From JAUIAI01 sp049680625 (GTDB lineage: Bacteria; Pseudomonadota; Gammaproteobacteria; Burkholderiales; Burkholderiaceae_E), in NCBI GenBank assembly GCA_049680625.1, contig JBAUID010000072.1, positions 7,547 through 71,546 of the forward strand: DNA of 64,000 nt, given 5' to 3'. Below are positions 17,294-27,072 of this stretch, in pieces. Numbering within the stretch: the stretch's first letter is position 1; every line of letters starts with the position of its first letter. Both the position numbers and the translations under genes were made by a program. The notes under the pieces were generated by a model, which was not told where the DNA came from, ran no database searches, and worked only from the letters and a program-made list of their open reading frames with translations.

Positions 17294-20200
17294 ATGGTCT
17301 CTAAAGCTTCGAAAAGTCGTATTGACGAATTACTTGAACTCATCAATACCCGCCTGGCACCGGAGCAGGCGTCACAGGCGTCTGAATTTGTCAAAATTTA
17401 CTACGCCCACGTGGCTGCCGAAGACCTGGCGGGTCGACCCATTGAAGAATTGTACGGCGCCGCATTGTCACACTGGCATTTTGCAAATAGTTGGCCCGGC
17501 AAAGAGGCCAAACTTCGGGTGTATAACGCTCGCGCGGACGAGCATGGCTGGCAGTCAACGCATACGGTAATTGACATTGTCAACATTGACATGCCTTTCC
17601 TGGTGGATTCGATCTCGATGGAGGTCAACCGCCTGGGATTAACCCTGCATTTAATCGTGCACCCGGTTATGCGCATTGTCCGCGACTCGAAACACAGAAT
17701 TGTCAGAATTTCTGGTAGCCATGATCCCCTGAAAGGCGGGCGGCTCGAATCGCTTATTCATGTCGAGGTCGATCGTAGAACCGAACCTGCTGCAATTGAA
17801 GAATTGCGCAACGGTTTGAGCTTGATTCTTGCCCAGGTGCGGCTTGCGGTTTCTGACTGGAAGCCCATGCATGACAAACTCCTGGAGGTCGCAAATCAAC
17901 GCGACGAGTCTCCGCCGGCCACTGCTGGTGATATTTCAGAGGAGGTCACTTTTCTCCGTTGGGTCGCTGATCATCACTTTGTCATTCTGGGATATCGTGA
18001 CCATGATTTGCTGCATTCCGAGCAAGACGGCTACATGCTACGCGCAGTTGCCGGTTCCGGCCTTGGAATCCTGCGGGATAAACCAATAGGGCGTGGTACA
18101 TCCGGGCTTGTCCCTGGGCTGTCAGCGTCATTTGCCAATTTACCCGCTGATGTACGCGCCCGGGCAAGTGAGCCGAGTTTGTTGCTGCTGACGAAATCGA
18201 ACAACCGCGCACCAGTGCACCGTCCAGGCTATATGGACTATATCGGTGTCAAGCGGTTCGATGACAGCGGTCGCGTTATTGGTGAGCAAAGGTTTATTGG
18301 CTTGTACACATCCAATGCGTATCGAAAATCGGTCAATGAAATTCCAATTTTACGGCGCAAGGCCCAGGCGGTTGCATCGCGAACCAATTTTCTGCCGGGT
18401 AGTCATGCAGCTAAAGCGCTGGTCACTATTCTTGAACAGTACCCACGGGATGAACTGTTTCAGATCGAAGAAGAAGAATTACTGGATACGGCAACCGGGA
18501 TTTTGCGCCTTGGAGAAAGGCAACGAACTCGGCTATTTATCCGTCACGATGCTTTCAGGCGATTCGTTTCCTGCCTGATTTTTGTGCCACGTGAGAACTA
18601 CAACACCGATTTACGCACGCGCATCGAAGAATTGCTGCTTGACGCCTTCGATGGAAAATCTTCCGAATTCTCTGTTCAGTTTTCTGACTCACCGCTTGCG
18701 CGTCTGTGGATTGTCGTAAGGACACCGTCTGCGCCACGAATTGATGTTTCATCACTTGAGCAGAAAATCGTTTTTGCTTCCCGACGCTGGGTTGATCTGT
18801 TGCGTGATGCTTTACTTGGAGCTTATGGGGAAGAGCGCGGCAGCGAATTGTTTCTACGTTATGCGAGCGGCATGTCAGCGGGCTATCGCGAAGCGCATAC
18901 GCCAGGCCTTGCTGTGCGTGATATTGATCAGTTTGAACAACTAAGCCCGGACAATGCCCTGGGCTTGAACCTTTACGTTCCCATTGGCACTGAACCCGGG
19001 CATTTGAGATTTCGGCTTTACCACGTGGGTGAACTGGCTCCGCTTTCTCATAGCCTGGCTATGCTGGAGTTAATGGGCGTTGTTGTTCTTGACGAGCGAC
19101 CGTTTAAGATCAAGCGGGATAACGGAAAGCAAATCTGGATAGAAGACTTCGGCATCGCTGTTCCAGAGGACCTGGAAATTGATGTTGACAGTCTGCGCGT
19201 GCGTTTTCACGATGCGTTTCAACGTACCTGGCGGGGCGAGAACGAAAGCGATCCTTTTAATCGACTGGTATTAGCAGCCGGTCTTGATTGGCGCTCGGTG
19301 ACGATTCTTCGGGCTTACGCACGTTTTATGAAACAGGCGACCTCAACATTCAGCCAGTCGTACGTTGAACAAGCGCTGGCTTCGCAGCCGGAGACAACTC
19401 GCGCACTAGTCGAATTGTTTCTGACACGCTTTGATCCGGAATTTTCAGGCAATCGGGATGACGCTCAGGAAAAACAGTCGGCGGCAATCCTGGCTAACCT
19501 GGAATCGGTATCAAATTTGGATGAAGACCGGATATTGCGTCAATACCTGGCACTTATTCAAGCGACAGTCCGTACCAATTTTTTTCAACGCAATGCGTTT
19601 GATGAACCTAAGCTGGCGCTGTCGTTCAAGTTTGAATCTGCGAAAATTCCCGGACTGCCCGAGCCTAAACCGCTGTTCGAAATATTCGTATATTCGCCAC
19701 GCTTTGAAGGCGTCCACTTGCGCGGTGGCCCGGTAGCACGCGGTGGATTGCGCTGGTCTGACCGGCGCGAGGACTTCCGAACCGAGGTATTGCAGCTGGC
19801 CAAAGCCCAGCAAGTAAAAAATGCCGTGATTGTGCCAGTAGGCTCGAAAGGTGGGTTTGTTTTAAAAGGTCCGCCGCAAGGCGATCGCGATCAACTTCAG
19901 GCTGAAGGCATCGCCTGTTATCAGGCCTACTTACGCGCGATGCTCGACCTGACAGACAACATGGTGGTCGGTAAGGTAGTACCACCGCCATTTGTGGTTC
20001 GCCATGATGCGGACGATCCGTACCTGGTAGTAGCTGCTGATAAGGGTACGGCGACGTTTTCTGATTTTGCCAATAACGTAGCGCAGGAGTACGACTACTG
20101 GCTGGGGGATGCGTTTGCGTCAGGCGGATCTGTCGGCTACGACCACAAAAAAATGGCTATTACCGCGCGAGGCGCCTGGGAAAGCGTCAAACGCCATTTT

Positions 20201-22129
20201 CGATCAATCGGGGTGGATACCCAGACGCAGGTGTTCACCGTCGTCGGGATCGGCGATATGAGTGGTGATGTTTTTGGCAATGGCATGTTGTTGTCTGAAC
20301 ATATTCAACTGATCGCGGCATTCGATCATCGGCATATCTTTATTGACCCGACGCCAGACGCCGCTGTCAGTTATGCAGAGCGAACGAGACTGTTTTCTCT
20401 GCCGCGCTCCTCGTGGGCTGACTACGACACCCAGCTGCTGTCAAAGGGTGGTGGGGTCTGGCCGCGTACGGCCAAGTGGATCTCCCTGTCACCTGAAGTT
20501 AAGAATGCGCTTGGGGTTCAGGCGTCAAGAATGACACCGGCCGACTTGATCAGTGCCATTCTTAAAGCACCTGCGAATTTGTTATACAACGGCGGAATAG
20601 GGACATACGTCAAGTCGAGCAAAGAGTCCCACGGGGATTGTGGAGACCGTGCAAATGATGGCATTCGGGTTGACGCAGCCGAACTGCGCTGCCAGGTTGT
20701 TGCCGAGGGCGGTAACCTTGGTCTCACCCAGCTGGGGCGAATTGAATTCGCACTCAATGGCGGGCTGATCTGTACCGATGCAATCGATAATTCTGCCGGG
20801 GTCGATTGCTCAGACCACGAAGTTAATATCAAAATTCTGCTCAATGCCGTGGTTACTGATGGCGAATTAACCACCAAGCAACGCAATCGTCTGCTGATGG
20901 CCATGACTGATGAAGTGGCTGAACTGGTACTGAAAGACAATGTCGATCAGAACCGGATTCTAGGGCTGGCGCGCCACGGCGCAATCGAATGGCTTGATGA
21001 GCAAGTTCAATTCATGCGGGCCATGTCGTCAGCAGGGCGATTGAATCGCCGTATTGAGTACCTGCCTTCTGACGACGAAATTGCTGAGCGACGGCTGAAC
21101 GGAATTGGGCTGACAACACCAGAAGTGGCTGTCTTGCTTGCCTACGCAAAAATGACTCTTTTCGAAGAGCTGCTTGACTCTGATCTGCCCGGTGATCCAA
21201 CCGTTGGAACGGTCCTTGAAGAGTATTTCCCCAAGCGTTTGTCGGCACAATTTGACGGACAGATGCAGCGCCACCCGTTACGACGCGAGATTATTGCGAC
21301 CAAGGTAGTGAACGGGATGGTAAATAATGTCGGGCCGGGGTTCTTACACCGGATTAGCGAAGAAACCGGCGCAGAGTCGAGCGACATTGTGCGTGCCTAT
21401 CTCGCTGCGCGTGACGTTTTTGGTTTGCAGGCGATCTGGCATGATATTGAAGCGCCCGAACACAGTATTCCGATGCAGGCGCAATATGTGATGCATATGG
21501 CATCCGTACATTTGCTGGGGCGTGCGGCCAAGTGGTTTTTGCGCCACCAGCTGGCCCTGCGATCGTTGGCGGCAACCATTGACCGGTTCACACCCGGCGT
21601 CGCGCAGATCAGCGCTCAATTGAATGGCTGGTTAAACGAACAAGACCGTACCGCACTTGAGGCCCGTGTCAATTCGCTGGTCGATAGCGGCGTGCCAAAA
21701 CTACTTGCCATAAAGGTGTCACAACTGGAAACGCTGGTGTCAGCGCTTGACATCGTTGAAGTCGCTGCGCAGACGGATGATGGCATCGATTCTGTCGCAG
21801 CGGCATATTTTGGCATTAGTGGCCGGCTCAACCTGGGTTGGATTGCGCAACAAATTGACCAGTTGTCGGCTGACTCACACTGGCAACGACTTGCCCAGGT
21901 TGCGGTTCGTGAAGAATTGGCCGGGCTGGCCCGTGTGATTGCGCAATCGGTACTTGAGCAAGACACATCAGTACAAACTGGGGCGGGTTCGCGCATCGAA
22001 AACTGGACGACCCAACACGGCGCTCAGCTTGCTCGGTGGGACAAATTGCTGAGTGAAATGAAATCAAGTCCGGCTGTTGGCAAAGAAATGGTGCCGGTGA
22101 TGTTATGGGAGCTACGCACAATGGCGTGA
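17294..22129 (+). CDS. gdhB: NAD-specific glutamate dehydrogenase, large (about 180 kDa) type
   Basis: A 1,611-residue enzyme of the L-GDH180 family, which oxidises glutamate to 2-oxoglutarate and ammonia with NAD. The length is normal for the family. The N-terminal third is the regulatory region: VIDIVNIDMPFLVDSISME, a family marker, and ACT-like segments. The catalytic core carries RGGPVARGGLRWSDRREDFRTEV and the lysine-bearing VKNAVIVPVGSKGGFV at about residues 815-855. After it come the NAD-binding region with VGIGDMSGDVFGNGML and VAEGGNLGLTQLGRIEF. The C-terminal helical region is also typical. The enzyme usually serves amino-acid catabolism. It stands alone, with no obvious ribosome site before the ATG. 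Confidence 0.95.
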   Translation: MVSKASKSRIDELLELINTRLAPEQASQASEFVKIYYAHVAAEDLAGRPIEELYGAALSHWHFANSWPGKEAKLRVYNARADEHGWQSTHTVIDIVNIDMPFLVDSISMEVNRLGLTLHLIVHPVMRIVRDSKHRIVRISGSHDPLKGGRLESLIHVEVDRRTEPAAIEELRNGLSLILAQVRLAVSDWKPMHDKLLEVANQRDESPPATAGDISEEVTFLRWVADHHFVILGYRDHDLLHSEQDGYMLRAVAGSGLGILRDKPIGRGTSGLVPGLSASFANLPADVRARASEPSLLLLTKSNNRAPVHRPGYMDYIGVKRFDDSGRVIGEQRFIGLYTSNAYRKSVNEIPILRRKAQAVASRTNFLPGSHAAKALVTILEQYPRDELFQIEEEELLDTATGILRLGERQRTRLFIRHDAFRRFVSCLIFVPRENYNTDLRTRIEELLLDAFDGKSSEFSVQFSDSPLARLWIVVRTPSAPRIDVSSLEQKIVFASRRWVDLLRDALLGAYGEERGSELFLRYASGMSAGYREAHTPGLAVRDIDQFEQLSPDNALGLNLYVPIGTEPGHLRFRLYHVGELAPLSHSLAMLELMGVVVLDERPFKIKRDNGKQIWIEDFGIAVPEDLEIDVDSLRVRFHDAFQRTWRGENESDPFNRLVLAAGLDWRSVTILRAYARFMKQATSTFSQSYVEQALASQPETTRALVELFLTRFDPEFSGNRDDAQEKQSAAILANLESVSNLDEDRILRQYLALIQATVRTNFFQRNAFDEPKLALSFKFESAKIPGLPEPKPLFEIFVYSPRFEGVHLRGGPVARGGLRWSDRREDFRTEVLQLAKAQQVKNAVIVPVGSKGGFVLKGPPQGDRDQLQAEGIACYQAYLRAMLDLTDNMVVGKVVPPPFVVRHDADDPYLVVAADKGTATFSDFANNVAQEYDYWLGDAFASGGSVGYDHKKMAITARGAWESVKRHFRSIGVDTQTQVFTVVGIGDMSGDVFGNGMLLSEHIQLIAAFDHRHIFIDPTPDAAVSYAERTRLFSLPRSSWADYDTQLLSKGGGVWPRTAKWISLSPEVKNALGVQASRMTPADLISAILKAPANLLYNGGIGTYVKSSKESHGDCGDRANDGIRVDAAELRCQVVAEGGNLGLTQLGRIEFALNGGLICTDAIDNSAGVDCSDHEVNIKILLNAVVTDGELTTKQRNRLLMAMTDEVAELVLKDNVDQNRILGLARHGAIEWLDEQVQFMRAMSSAGRLNRRIEYLPSDDEIAERRLNGIGLTTPEVAVLLAYAKMTLFEELLDSDLPGDPTVGTVLEEYFPKRLSAQFDGQMQRHPLRREIIATKVVNGMVNNVGPGFLHRISEETGAESSDIVRAYLAARDVFGLQAIWHDIEAPEHSIPMQAQYVMHMASVHLLGRAAKWFLRHQLALRSLAATIDRFTPGVAQISAQLNGWLNEQDRTALEARVNSLVDSGVPKLLAIKVSQLETLVSALDIVEVAAQTDDGIDSVAAAYFGISGRLNLGWIAQQIDQLSADSHWQRLAQVAVREELAGLARVIAQSVLEQDTSVQTGAGSRIENWTTQHGAQLARWDKLLSEMKSSPAVGKEMVPVMLWELRTMA

Positions 22130-22175
22130 GTCAAGACTTCGGTGAGCTGGCGCGTATTCACGCCTACCTCGTTCC

Positions 22176-22745
22176 TCAACCGGTTGTTTTTGGGGGCCAA
22201 ACCCCGGCGGCCTGAAGCTCGGACATTGTCTGGTCGGTAAACTCCGCTTGCGGGGCATCGCCACTGATAACAAACATCAGAACATGGTCGCCGTCAGGAT
22301 CGTCGAAGCTGACGTTTTCGAAGCGACGAACTGCACCCGGCGGAAAAGAGATTGTATCCAGTGGCTGCAAGTCGATTGACTCGATCTGTTGTTCCTCGTT
22401 AAGCCAGCTGGCCCGCCATGTGCCGCGCATGCAGATAAAAGTTTCGTTTGTGTCGTGGTTGTGCATCATTGGCCCTTTACCCGGTTTCGCACGGCAATAG
22501 CCAAGATTAAACCCTTCGCTGACGGGGATTGCGGACAGACGGGCCGCATCGTCGCCAACCGGGGAAGTTGCTGCTTCATTGTCGGTTTCGGGTGGCTGAA
22601 AACCGATGACGTTGTATAGAGTTCGTTCGGCCGATGGCATACGACTGTCAGGTAGACCACCGTCAGAGCCGACCAACTCGTTAAAGCGGGCGACACGTTT
22701 CAATATTTCAAAACGGCTGTATCCGCGGCGTGGCAACTTCTCCAT
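22176..22745 (-). CDS. Cupin domain protein
   Basis: A 189-residue protein with one cupin barrel. PGKGPMMHNHDTNETFICMRGTWRASW is the first cupin motif, with His-Asn-His and a Glu as likely metal ligands. The second motif is around LDTISFPPGAVRRFENV. The first 40 or so residues (RGYSRFEILKRVARFNELVG) are helical and specific to this subgroup. It follows the 2-hydroxyacid dehydrogenase gene by 41 nt on the same strand, so the two may act on the same organic acid. The reaction is not known. It is convergent with gdhB. Confidence 0.78.
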   Translation of the reverse strand: MEKLPRRGYSRFEILKRVARFNELVGSDGGLPDSRMPSAERTLYNVIGFQPPETDNEAATSPVGDDAARLSAIPVSEGFNLGYCRAKPGKGPMMHNHDTNETFICMRGTWRASWLNEEQQIESIDLQPLDTISFPPGAVRRFENVSFDDPDGDHVLMFVISGDAPQAEFTDQTMSELQAAGVWPPKTTG

Positions 22746-22786
22746 TGTTCACCTCTTTTTTAGTGATCCCGCATTGGTTAGACTTT

Positions 22787-23806
22787 TTAGCGAGCCGGGT
22801 CCCCCGTTTGGGCCAACCCATTCATGGCAATATTTTGAAGTGGTTCTTCGCGCCTCAGGCGTTCGATGTTATCGGCGACAAATTGCCACCGTCTTTCCTG
22901 TAGTTCTTTTGTCCAACCACTTTCGTGGGCGCTGAGAATTGTATTGGGTAAGTCGTGAAAGCGTTGGTTTGATGGCCAGGGTTCCGGGTTTGTCCGATCG
23001 GGGTAGTTGTACCAGGTATCAATGATTGCGCCACCAATGTGATGGTTTACCAGGGCATCGTACAAGGCGTCTTCGTCGATTATTGCTCCGCGCGCAACAT
23101 TGATTATCCAGGCATCGTCTTTCATTTTGTCAAGAAACTCTGCATCGACCATGCCGCGGGTGGCATCGTTTAAGTCGCACGCAATCAGAACGTAGTCGCT
23201 CTGCGCGAGTAATTCGGCAGTGCGATCCGGTGTGCCAAGCCATTGCAGCTCTGGTGGCGTGGGCATGGTTGAGCGGCGGATACCAATTACCGAAATGCCA
23301 AAAGCCGCGGCACGGCGGGCGACTTCCTCTCCGATATGGCCGTAACCAATCACACCGATTGTGGCACCCTGGATTTCCCCGTGATAGACCGAATTTCCCG
23401 GCCCTTTACCGTCCCATCCGGATTTTCGAAACGTCGAGTCCATGCGACGCAACCCGATACGGGATTCGAGAATAGTTAACATAACGTATTCGGCTATCGG
23501 TACTTCGTGCTCGTAGGTATTACACAAAGGGACATTTTGCGGTACGTTTTCGGGCCTGGCCCACTCGTAACCTGCCCATGGCACCTGGATTAGTTTCAAC
23601 CGCGGTGTTGGTGGCCAGGCAGGCGTTGGGATTGGTCCGCCCACAATGACGTCAGCCTGGGCAAGCATTGACTCAAAGTCTTCAGGTTTGCCGTCACTGA
23701 CATCCCAGACAAGCAATTGCCATCCCGGTGACAGTCTGGGCTCTAACTGGGCGGCGCGGCTGACCGCTGTCTGGCCGTAAACCAGGACAACAGGGTTTTT
23801 AATCAT
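22787..23806 (-). CDS. D-isomer-specific 2-hydroxyacid dehydrogenase family protein
   Basis: A 339-residue NAD-dependent oxidoreductase. The Rossmann motif is IGVIGYGHIGEEVARRA. NVARGAIIDEDALYDAL contains the substrate-binding region of the family. A glutamate-histidine pair expected for catalysis could be served by the segment ending SAHESGW. The N-terminal substrate domain is more divergent than in lactate or glycerate dehydrogenases. It probably reduces a 2-keto acid or oxidises a 2-hydroxy acid; the exact substrate is not visible. It heads a two-gene unit with the cupin. Confidence 0.85.
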   Translation of the reverse strand: MIKNPVVLVYGQTAVSRAAQLEPRLSPGWQLLVWDVSDGKPEDFESMLAQADVIVGGPIPTPAWPPTPRLKLIQVPWAGYEWARPENVPQNVPLCNTYEHEVPIAEYVMLTILESRIGLRRMDSTFRKSGWDGKGPGNSVYHGEIQGATIGVIGYGHIGEEVARRAAAFGISVIGIRRSTMPTPPELQWLGTPDRTAELLAQSDYVLIACDLNDATRGMVDAEFLDKMKDDAWIINVARGAIIDEDALYDALVNHHIGGAIIDTWYNYPDRTNPEPWPSNQRFHDLPNTILSAHESGWTKELQERRWQFVADNIERLRREEPLQNIAMNGLAQTGDPAR

Positions 23807-23860
23807 TGAATCTCACTTATGGTTTCTTGGAAGGTGCAGGCGGGCTATTCTAAGCAGACC

Positions 23861-24505
23861 ATGAGAATCCCAAGTAATCAACCCGGGACACCCGAAGCCG
23901 GCCTGGCAGCGGCCAGCGCAACCGTGCATAACCACGTCAGGCAATGGCTGGAGCGTGCCGTGCTTGGCCTGAATCTGTGCCCGTTTGCCAGGCCGGTTCA
24001 TGAGAATGGTCTTCTCCCTGTGCGTGTGGTTTGGGTGCGGGATGAAATCTCGCTGCTGATCATTCTCGAGCAAGAACTGCGGGCCTTGAATGAGTCTGAA
24101 GCTGAACAAGTCGAATCCAGCCTGCTGGTACATCCTGTAGTGTTGCAGTCATTTAGTGACTACAACAGCTTTCTCGACCGGGTTGACGATACGGTGAACC
24201 TGCTAGGTCTGAATGGCGTGATTCAGGTCGCCAGTTTTCACCCGGATTACCAGTTTGCCGGCGTTGCTGCTGACGACATCACTAACTGCACTAACCGGGC
24301 ACCGTATCCGATGTTGCATCTGTTACGCGAATCCAGTGTCGGTGGCGCCGTTGACAGTCTGCGTGATCCGGCTTCGATTCCGGAGCGCAATCAGAAAACC
24401 CTTGAGACACTTGGCAGGAATGGCTGGGACCAACTGAGTTCTGCCTGGAAACCGGACCGCCCAACGGACCGCCCAACGCAAACCACCTTACCACCGGATT
24501 CGTGA
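23861..24505 (+). CDS. DUF1415 family protein
   Basis: A 214-residue protein of the uncharacterised DUF1415 family. The family features are WLERAVLGLNLCPFARPV near the start and LLVHPVVLQSFSDYNSFLD in the middle. They also include the conserved VQVASFHPDYQFAGVAADDITNCTNRAPYPMLHLLRE, of which FHPDYQFAG and NRAPYPMLHLLRE are the strongest parts. The invariant Cys and His residues suggest a metal or redox role, but none is proven. I start it at 23861 (MRIPSNQ); the frame runs 14 codons further up. The last codons are a 12-bp tandem duplication giving DRPTDRPT, so the tail is probably not conserved. Confidence 0.82.
   Translation: MRIPSNQPGTPEAGLAAASATVHNHVRQWLERAVLGLNLCPFARPVHENGLLPVRVVWVRDEISLLIILEQELRALNESEAEQVESSLLVHPVVLQSFSDYNSFLDRVDDTVNLLGLNGVIQVASFHPDYQFAGVAADDITNCTNRAPYPMLHLLRESSVGGAVDSLRDPASIPERNQKTLETLGRNGWDQLSSAWKPDRPTDRPTQTTLPPDS
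24454..24477 (+). repeat. 12-bp tandem duplication at the 3' end of the DUF1415 gene
   Basis: GGACCGCCCAAC occurs twice head to tail inside the coding region and adds four residues to the C-terminus without shifting the frame. A second near-tandem copy pair (GGTGCCCAGTGA) lies just after the gene near 24550-24575. Confidence 0.75.
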
Positions 24506-24672
24506 CTGCCCGCATATCCCCACAAGTGGGCCCCCCGGCCCGGGTTTACGGTGCCCAGTGAAGGTGCCCAGTGACTCGCGACCCCCGGCTCCAGGTCGTC
24601 ACCCCGCATAATGCTCATATTGGTCATCGACGACCCCCGTAACTTTTCAGCCGAACTTGTTAGACTTTCGCA

Positions 24673-27072
24673 ATGAACCGAATTGAACCGCAGTTGCTTG
24701 CCCGCCGGACAGACCCGGCCTCCCTGACCATCCCTGCCGACTGTACCGCTGGTGAGCTTGCCTCCCTGGTTGGACACGGGCGGGCGGCGAAGGCTATTTC
24801 TTATGCACTCGGCGTCAACCTGCCGGGATATAACTTATTTGTCATGGGGCCTCTGGGTATTGGTAAGTCCCGTTTTGTGCGCGCTGCGATCGCGCAGCGA
24901 GGCAAACAATCCACTGGCCGCGACTGGGTTTACGTGCATAACTTCGAGTCGCCCGACAATCCGGTGGCCATTAGCCTTGAGGCCGGTGATGGTTTAACCC
25001 TGCGCAATGATGCCCGTAAACTGCTTGAAGAACTCAAGGTGACGATTCCGGCGAGTTTCGAGTCGGATACCTACGCCAACGAGGTTGCCCGCATCCAGTC
25101 GTCAATCAACGAGGCCCAGTCGGTCGCCCTTAAAGAAATTTCAGAAGAGGCACTGAAAGACGGCATTGGTTTGATTCAGACCCCCCAGGGGTTTTCATTT
25201 GCACCGGTTAGTGACGGAGAGGTCATCGCTCCGGAAGCCTTCAACAAATTGTCAGAAGCCGAGCAGGAAAGACTGCGCGAATGCATGAAACAGCATGAAG
25301 ATAAATTACAGAAGGTGATGCGGGACAACAATCGTTATCGTCGTGACCAGGTTGCCAAAATGCGCGAAGTGAATCGCGAGACAACCGGTTTTGCGGTAGA
25401 CCCCTCTATTGATGAGCTCAAGGTTCGCCATAAAAAGTATCCGGCAGTTTGCAAATGGCTTGAACAAATTCATGATGATCTGCTCGAGAATTTTGCAGAT
25501 TTTCTTCCGGAGCACGACAGCCAGGAAAAAGAAAGTCCGTTCGGGACAAAAAAGGACCTCGGACGTTTTGAGGTGAACCTGCTGACTCGGTCTTCGGACG
25601 GCAGTGCGCCAATTATCGAGGCTGAGCATCCCACTTTGCCAGCCTTGCTCGGGCGGGTGGATTACAAGTCGCAATTTGGTGGTATTGCCACTGACTTTCG
25701 TCTGATTAAGCCGGGCAAACTACACGAGGCCAATGGTGGATACCTGCTGATTGATGCGTGGCGCCTGTTCTCAGAACCCTATGCCTGGGACGCACTGAAA
25801 CGCAGTCTGCAACGCCGGGCGATTCAAATTGAATCGGTTGCTGAAGCTGCTGGATCAGCTACCCCGGCCCGGCTTGAACCCGCATCTATTCCCCTTGATG
25901 TCAAAGTGATCTTGTTTGGCGAGCGATACGCGTTTTATACCTTATCCGAGCATGATCCGGATTTTGCCGCCTTGTTTCGGGTAGTGGCCGACTTTGATAA
26001 TGCGTTACCCCGGGACGATGAACATGCCAACGGTCTTGTGCAAGTCTTACTTGAGCAGGCTTCGGCCAACCAGTTGCAACCCCTGGACAAGTCGGCGTTG
26101 GCCCGTTTGCTTGACCAGGCTGCCAGGCTGGCTGATGACGCCACCCGGTTGTCATCTCATGTTCAACACCTGAGCGAAGTCGCGGTTGAGGCTGATCACG
26201 TTGCCCGCTCGGCCGGCGCAACCGTTACCACCGCAGAGCATGTGCGCACCGCAATTGCCGATCGTCGTGAACGGGTCAGCCGCTCACATCTGGAATACCA
26301 GCGTTCCATTTTGCGCGGCACGATGCTGATAGATACCGACGGCCGCGAGATTGGACAGGTAAACGGCCTGGCTGTTTATGAAATGAACGGTGAAGGCTTT
26401 GGCCATCCCAGCCGCATTACGGCTACAACCCGGCTTGGTGATGGCACGATGATCGACATCCAACGCGAAACCCAGATGGGTGGCGCTGTTCATACCAAGG
26501 GCATGCTGATCCTGACCTCATACCTGGCGGCGCGCTACGCGGCCCGTCAACCCTTGCCGGTCAACGCCAGCCTCGTGTTTGAGCAAAGTTACGGGCCGGT
26601 TGATGGTGACAGTGCAACCATTGCCGAGTTGTGCGCGTTGCTGTCTTCGCTGTCGTCTTTACCCGTCCGCCAGGATCTCGCGGTTACCGGATCAATGAAT
26701 CAACAAGGCGAAGTGCAGGCAATTGGCGGGGCCAACGAAAAAATTGAGGGCTTTTTTGATATTTGCAAAAAGCGTGGCCTGACCGGCACCCAGGGCGTCA
26801 TTATCCCGGCAAGCAATGTCGAGCACCTGATGCTGACCGAAGAAGTTGTTGACGCCGCCGCGGCCGGACAATTTCATATCTATTCGGTGTCCCATGTGGA
26901 TGAGGCACTCGAACTGTTGCTCGATGCACCAGTTGGCAGCTCTAGCGACGGGCCGCAGGCCGGGACAATTGGCGGCCGCGTTCAACAACGACTAAGTGAT
27001 TACCTGGCGCATCGCTCTGGAGGTCGGGCCGCAGCCCGACGAGCCCGTTATGCGGGTGGTGATCGTGACTGA
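24673..27072 (+). CDS. Lon-like ATP-dependent protease (LonB/YcbZ family)
   Basis: A 799-residue Lon-family protease. It is a LonB/YcbZ-type protein and not classical Lon, which has a larger N domain. Walker A is GPLGIGKS (59-66). The AAA part continues with HNFESPDNPVAISL and GGYLLIDAWRLFSEPYAWDALKRSL. The proteolytic domain holds the Ser-Lys dyad: Ser647 in DGDSATIAEL and Lys690 in GGANEKIEGF, spaced 43 residues as in E. coli Lon (679/722). A coiled segment at about 190-240 lies inside the AAA region. It probably degrades damaged or regulatory proteins in the cytosol. The next gene overlaps its 3' end. Confidence 0.88.
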   Translation: MNRIEPQLLARRTDPASLTIPADCTAGELASLVGHGRAAKAISYALGVNLPGYNLFVMGPLGIGKSRFVRAAIAQRGKQSTGRDWVYVHNFESPDNPVAISLEAGDGLTLRNDARKLLEELKVTIPASFESDTYANEVARIQSSINEAQSVALKEISEEALKDGIGLIQTPQGFSFAPVSDGEVIAPEAFNKLSEAEQERLRECMKQHEDKLQKVMRDNNRYRRDQVAKMREVNRETTGFAVDPSIDELKVRHKKYPAVCKWLEQIHDDLLENFADFLPEHDSQEKESPFGTKKDLGRFEVNLLTRSSDGSAPIIEAEHPTLPALLGRVDYKSQFGGIATDFRLIKPGKLHEANGGYLLIDAWRLFSEPYAWDALKRSLQRRAIQIESVAEAAGSATPARLEPASIPLDVKVILFGERYAFYTLSEHDPDFAALFRVVADFDNALPRDDEHANGLVQVLLEQASANQLQPLDKSALARLLDQAARLADDATRLSSHVQHLSEVAVEADHVARSAGATVTTAEHVRTAIADRRERVSRSHLEYQRSILRGTMLIDTDGREIGQVNGLAVYEMNGEGFGHPSRITATTRLGDGTMIDIQRETQMGGAVHTKGMLILTSYLAARYAARQPLPVNASLVFEQSYGPVDGDSATIAELCALLSSLSSLPVRQDLAVTGSMNQQGEVQAIGGANEKIEGFFDICKKRGLTGTQGVIIPASNVEHLMLTEEVVDAAAAGQFHIYSVSHVDEALELLLDAPVGSSSDGPQAGTIGGRVQQRLSDYLAHRSGGRAAARRARYAGGDRD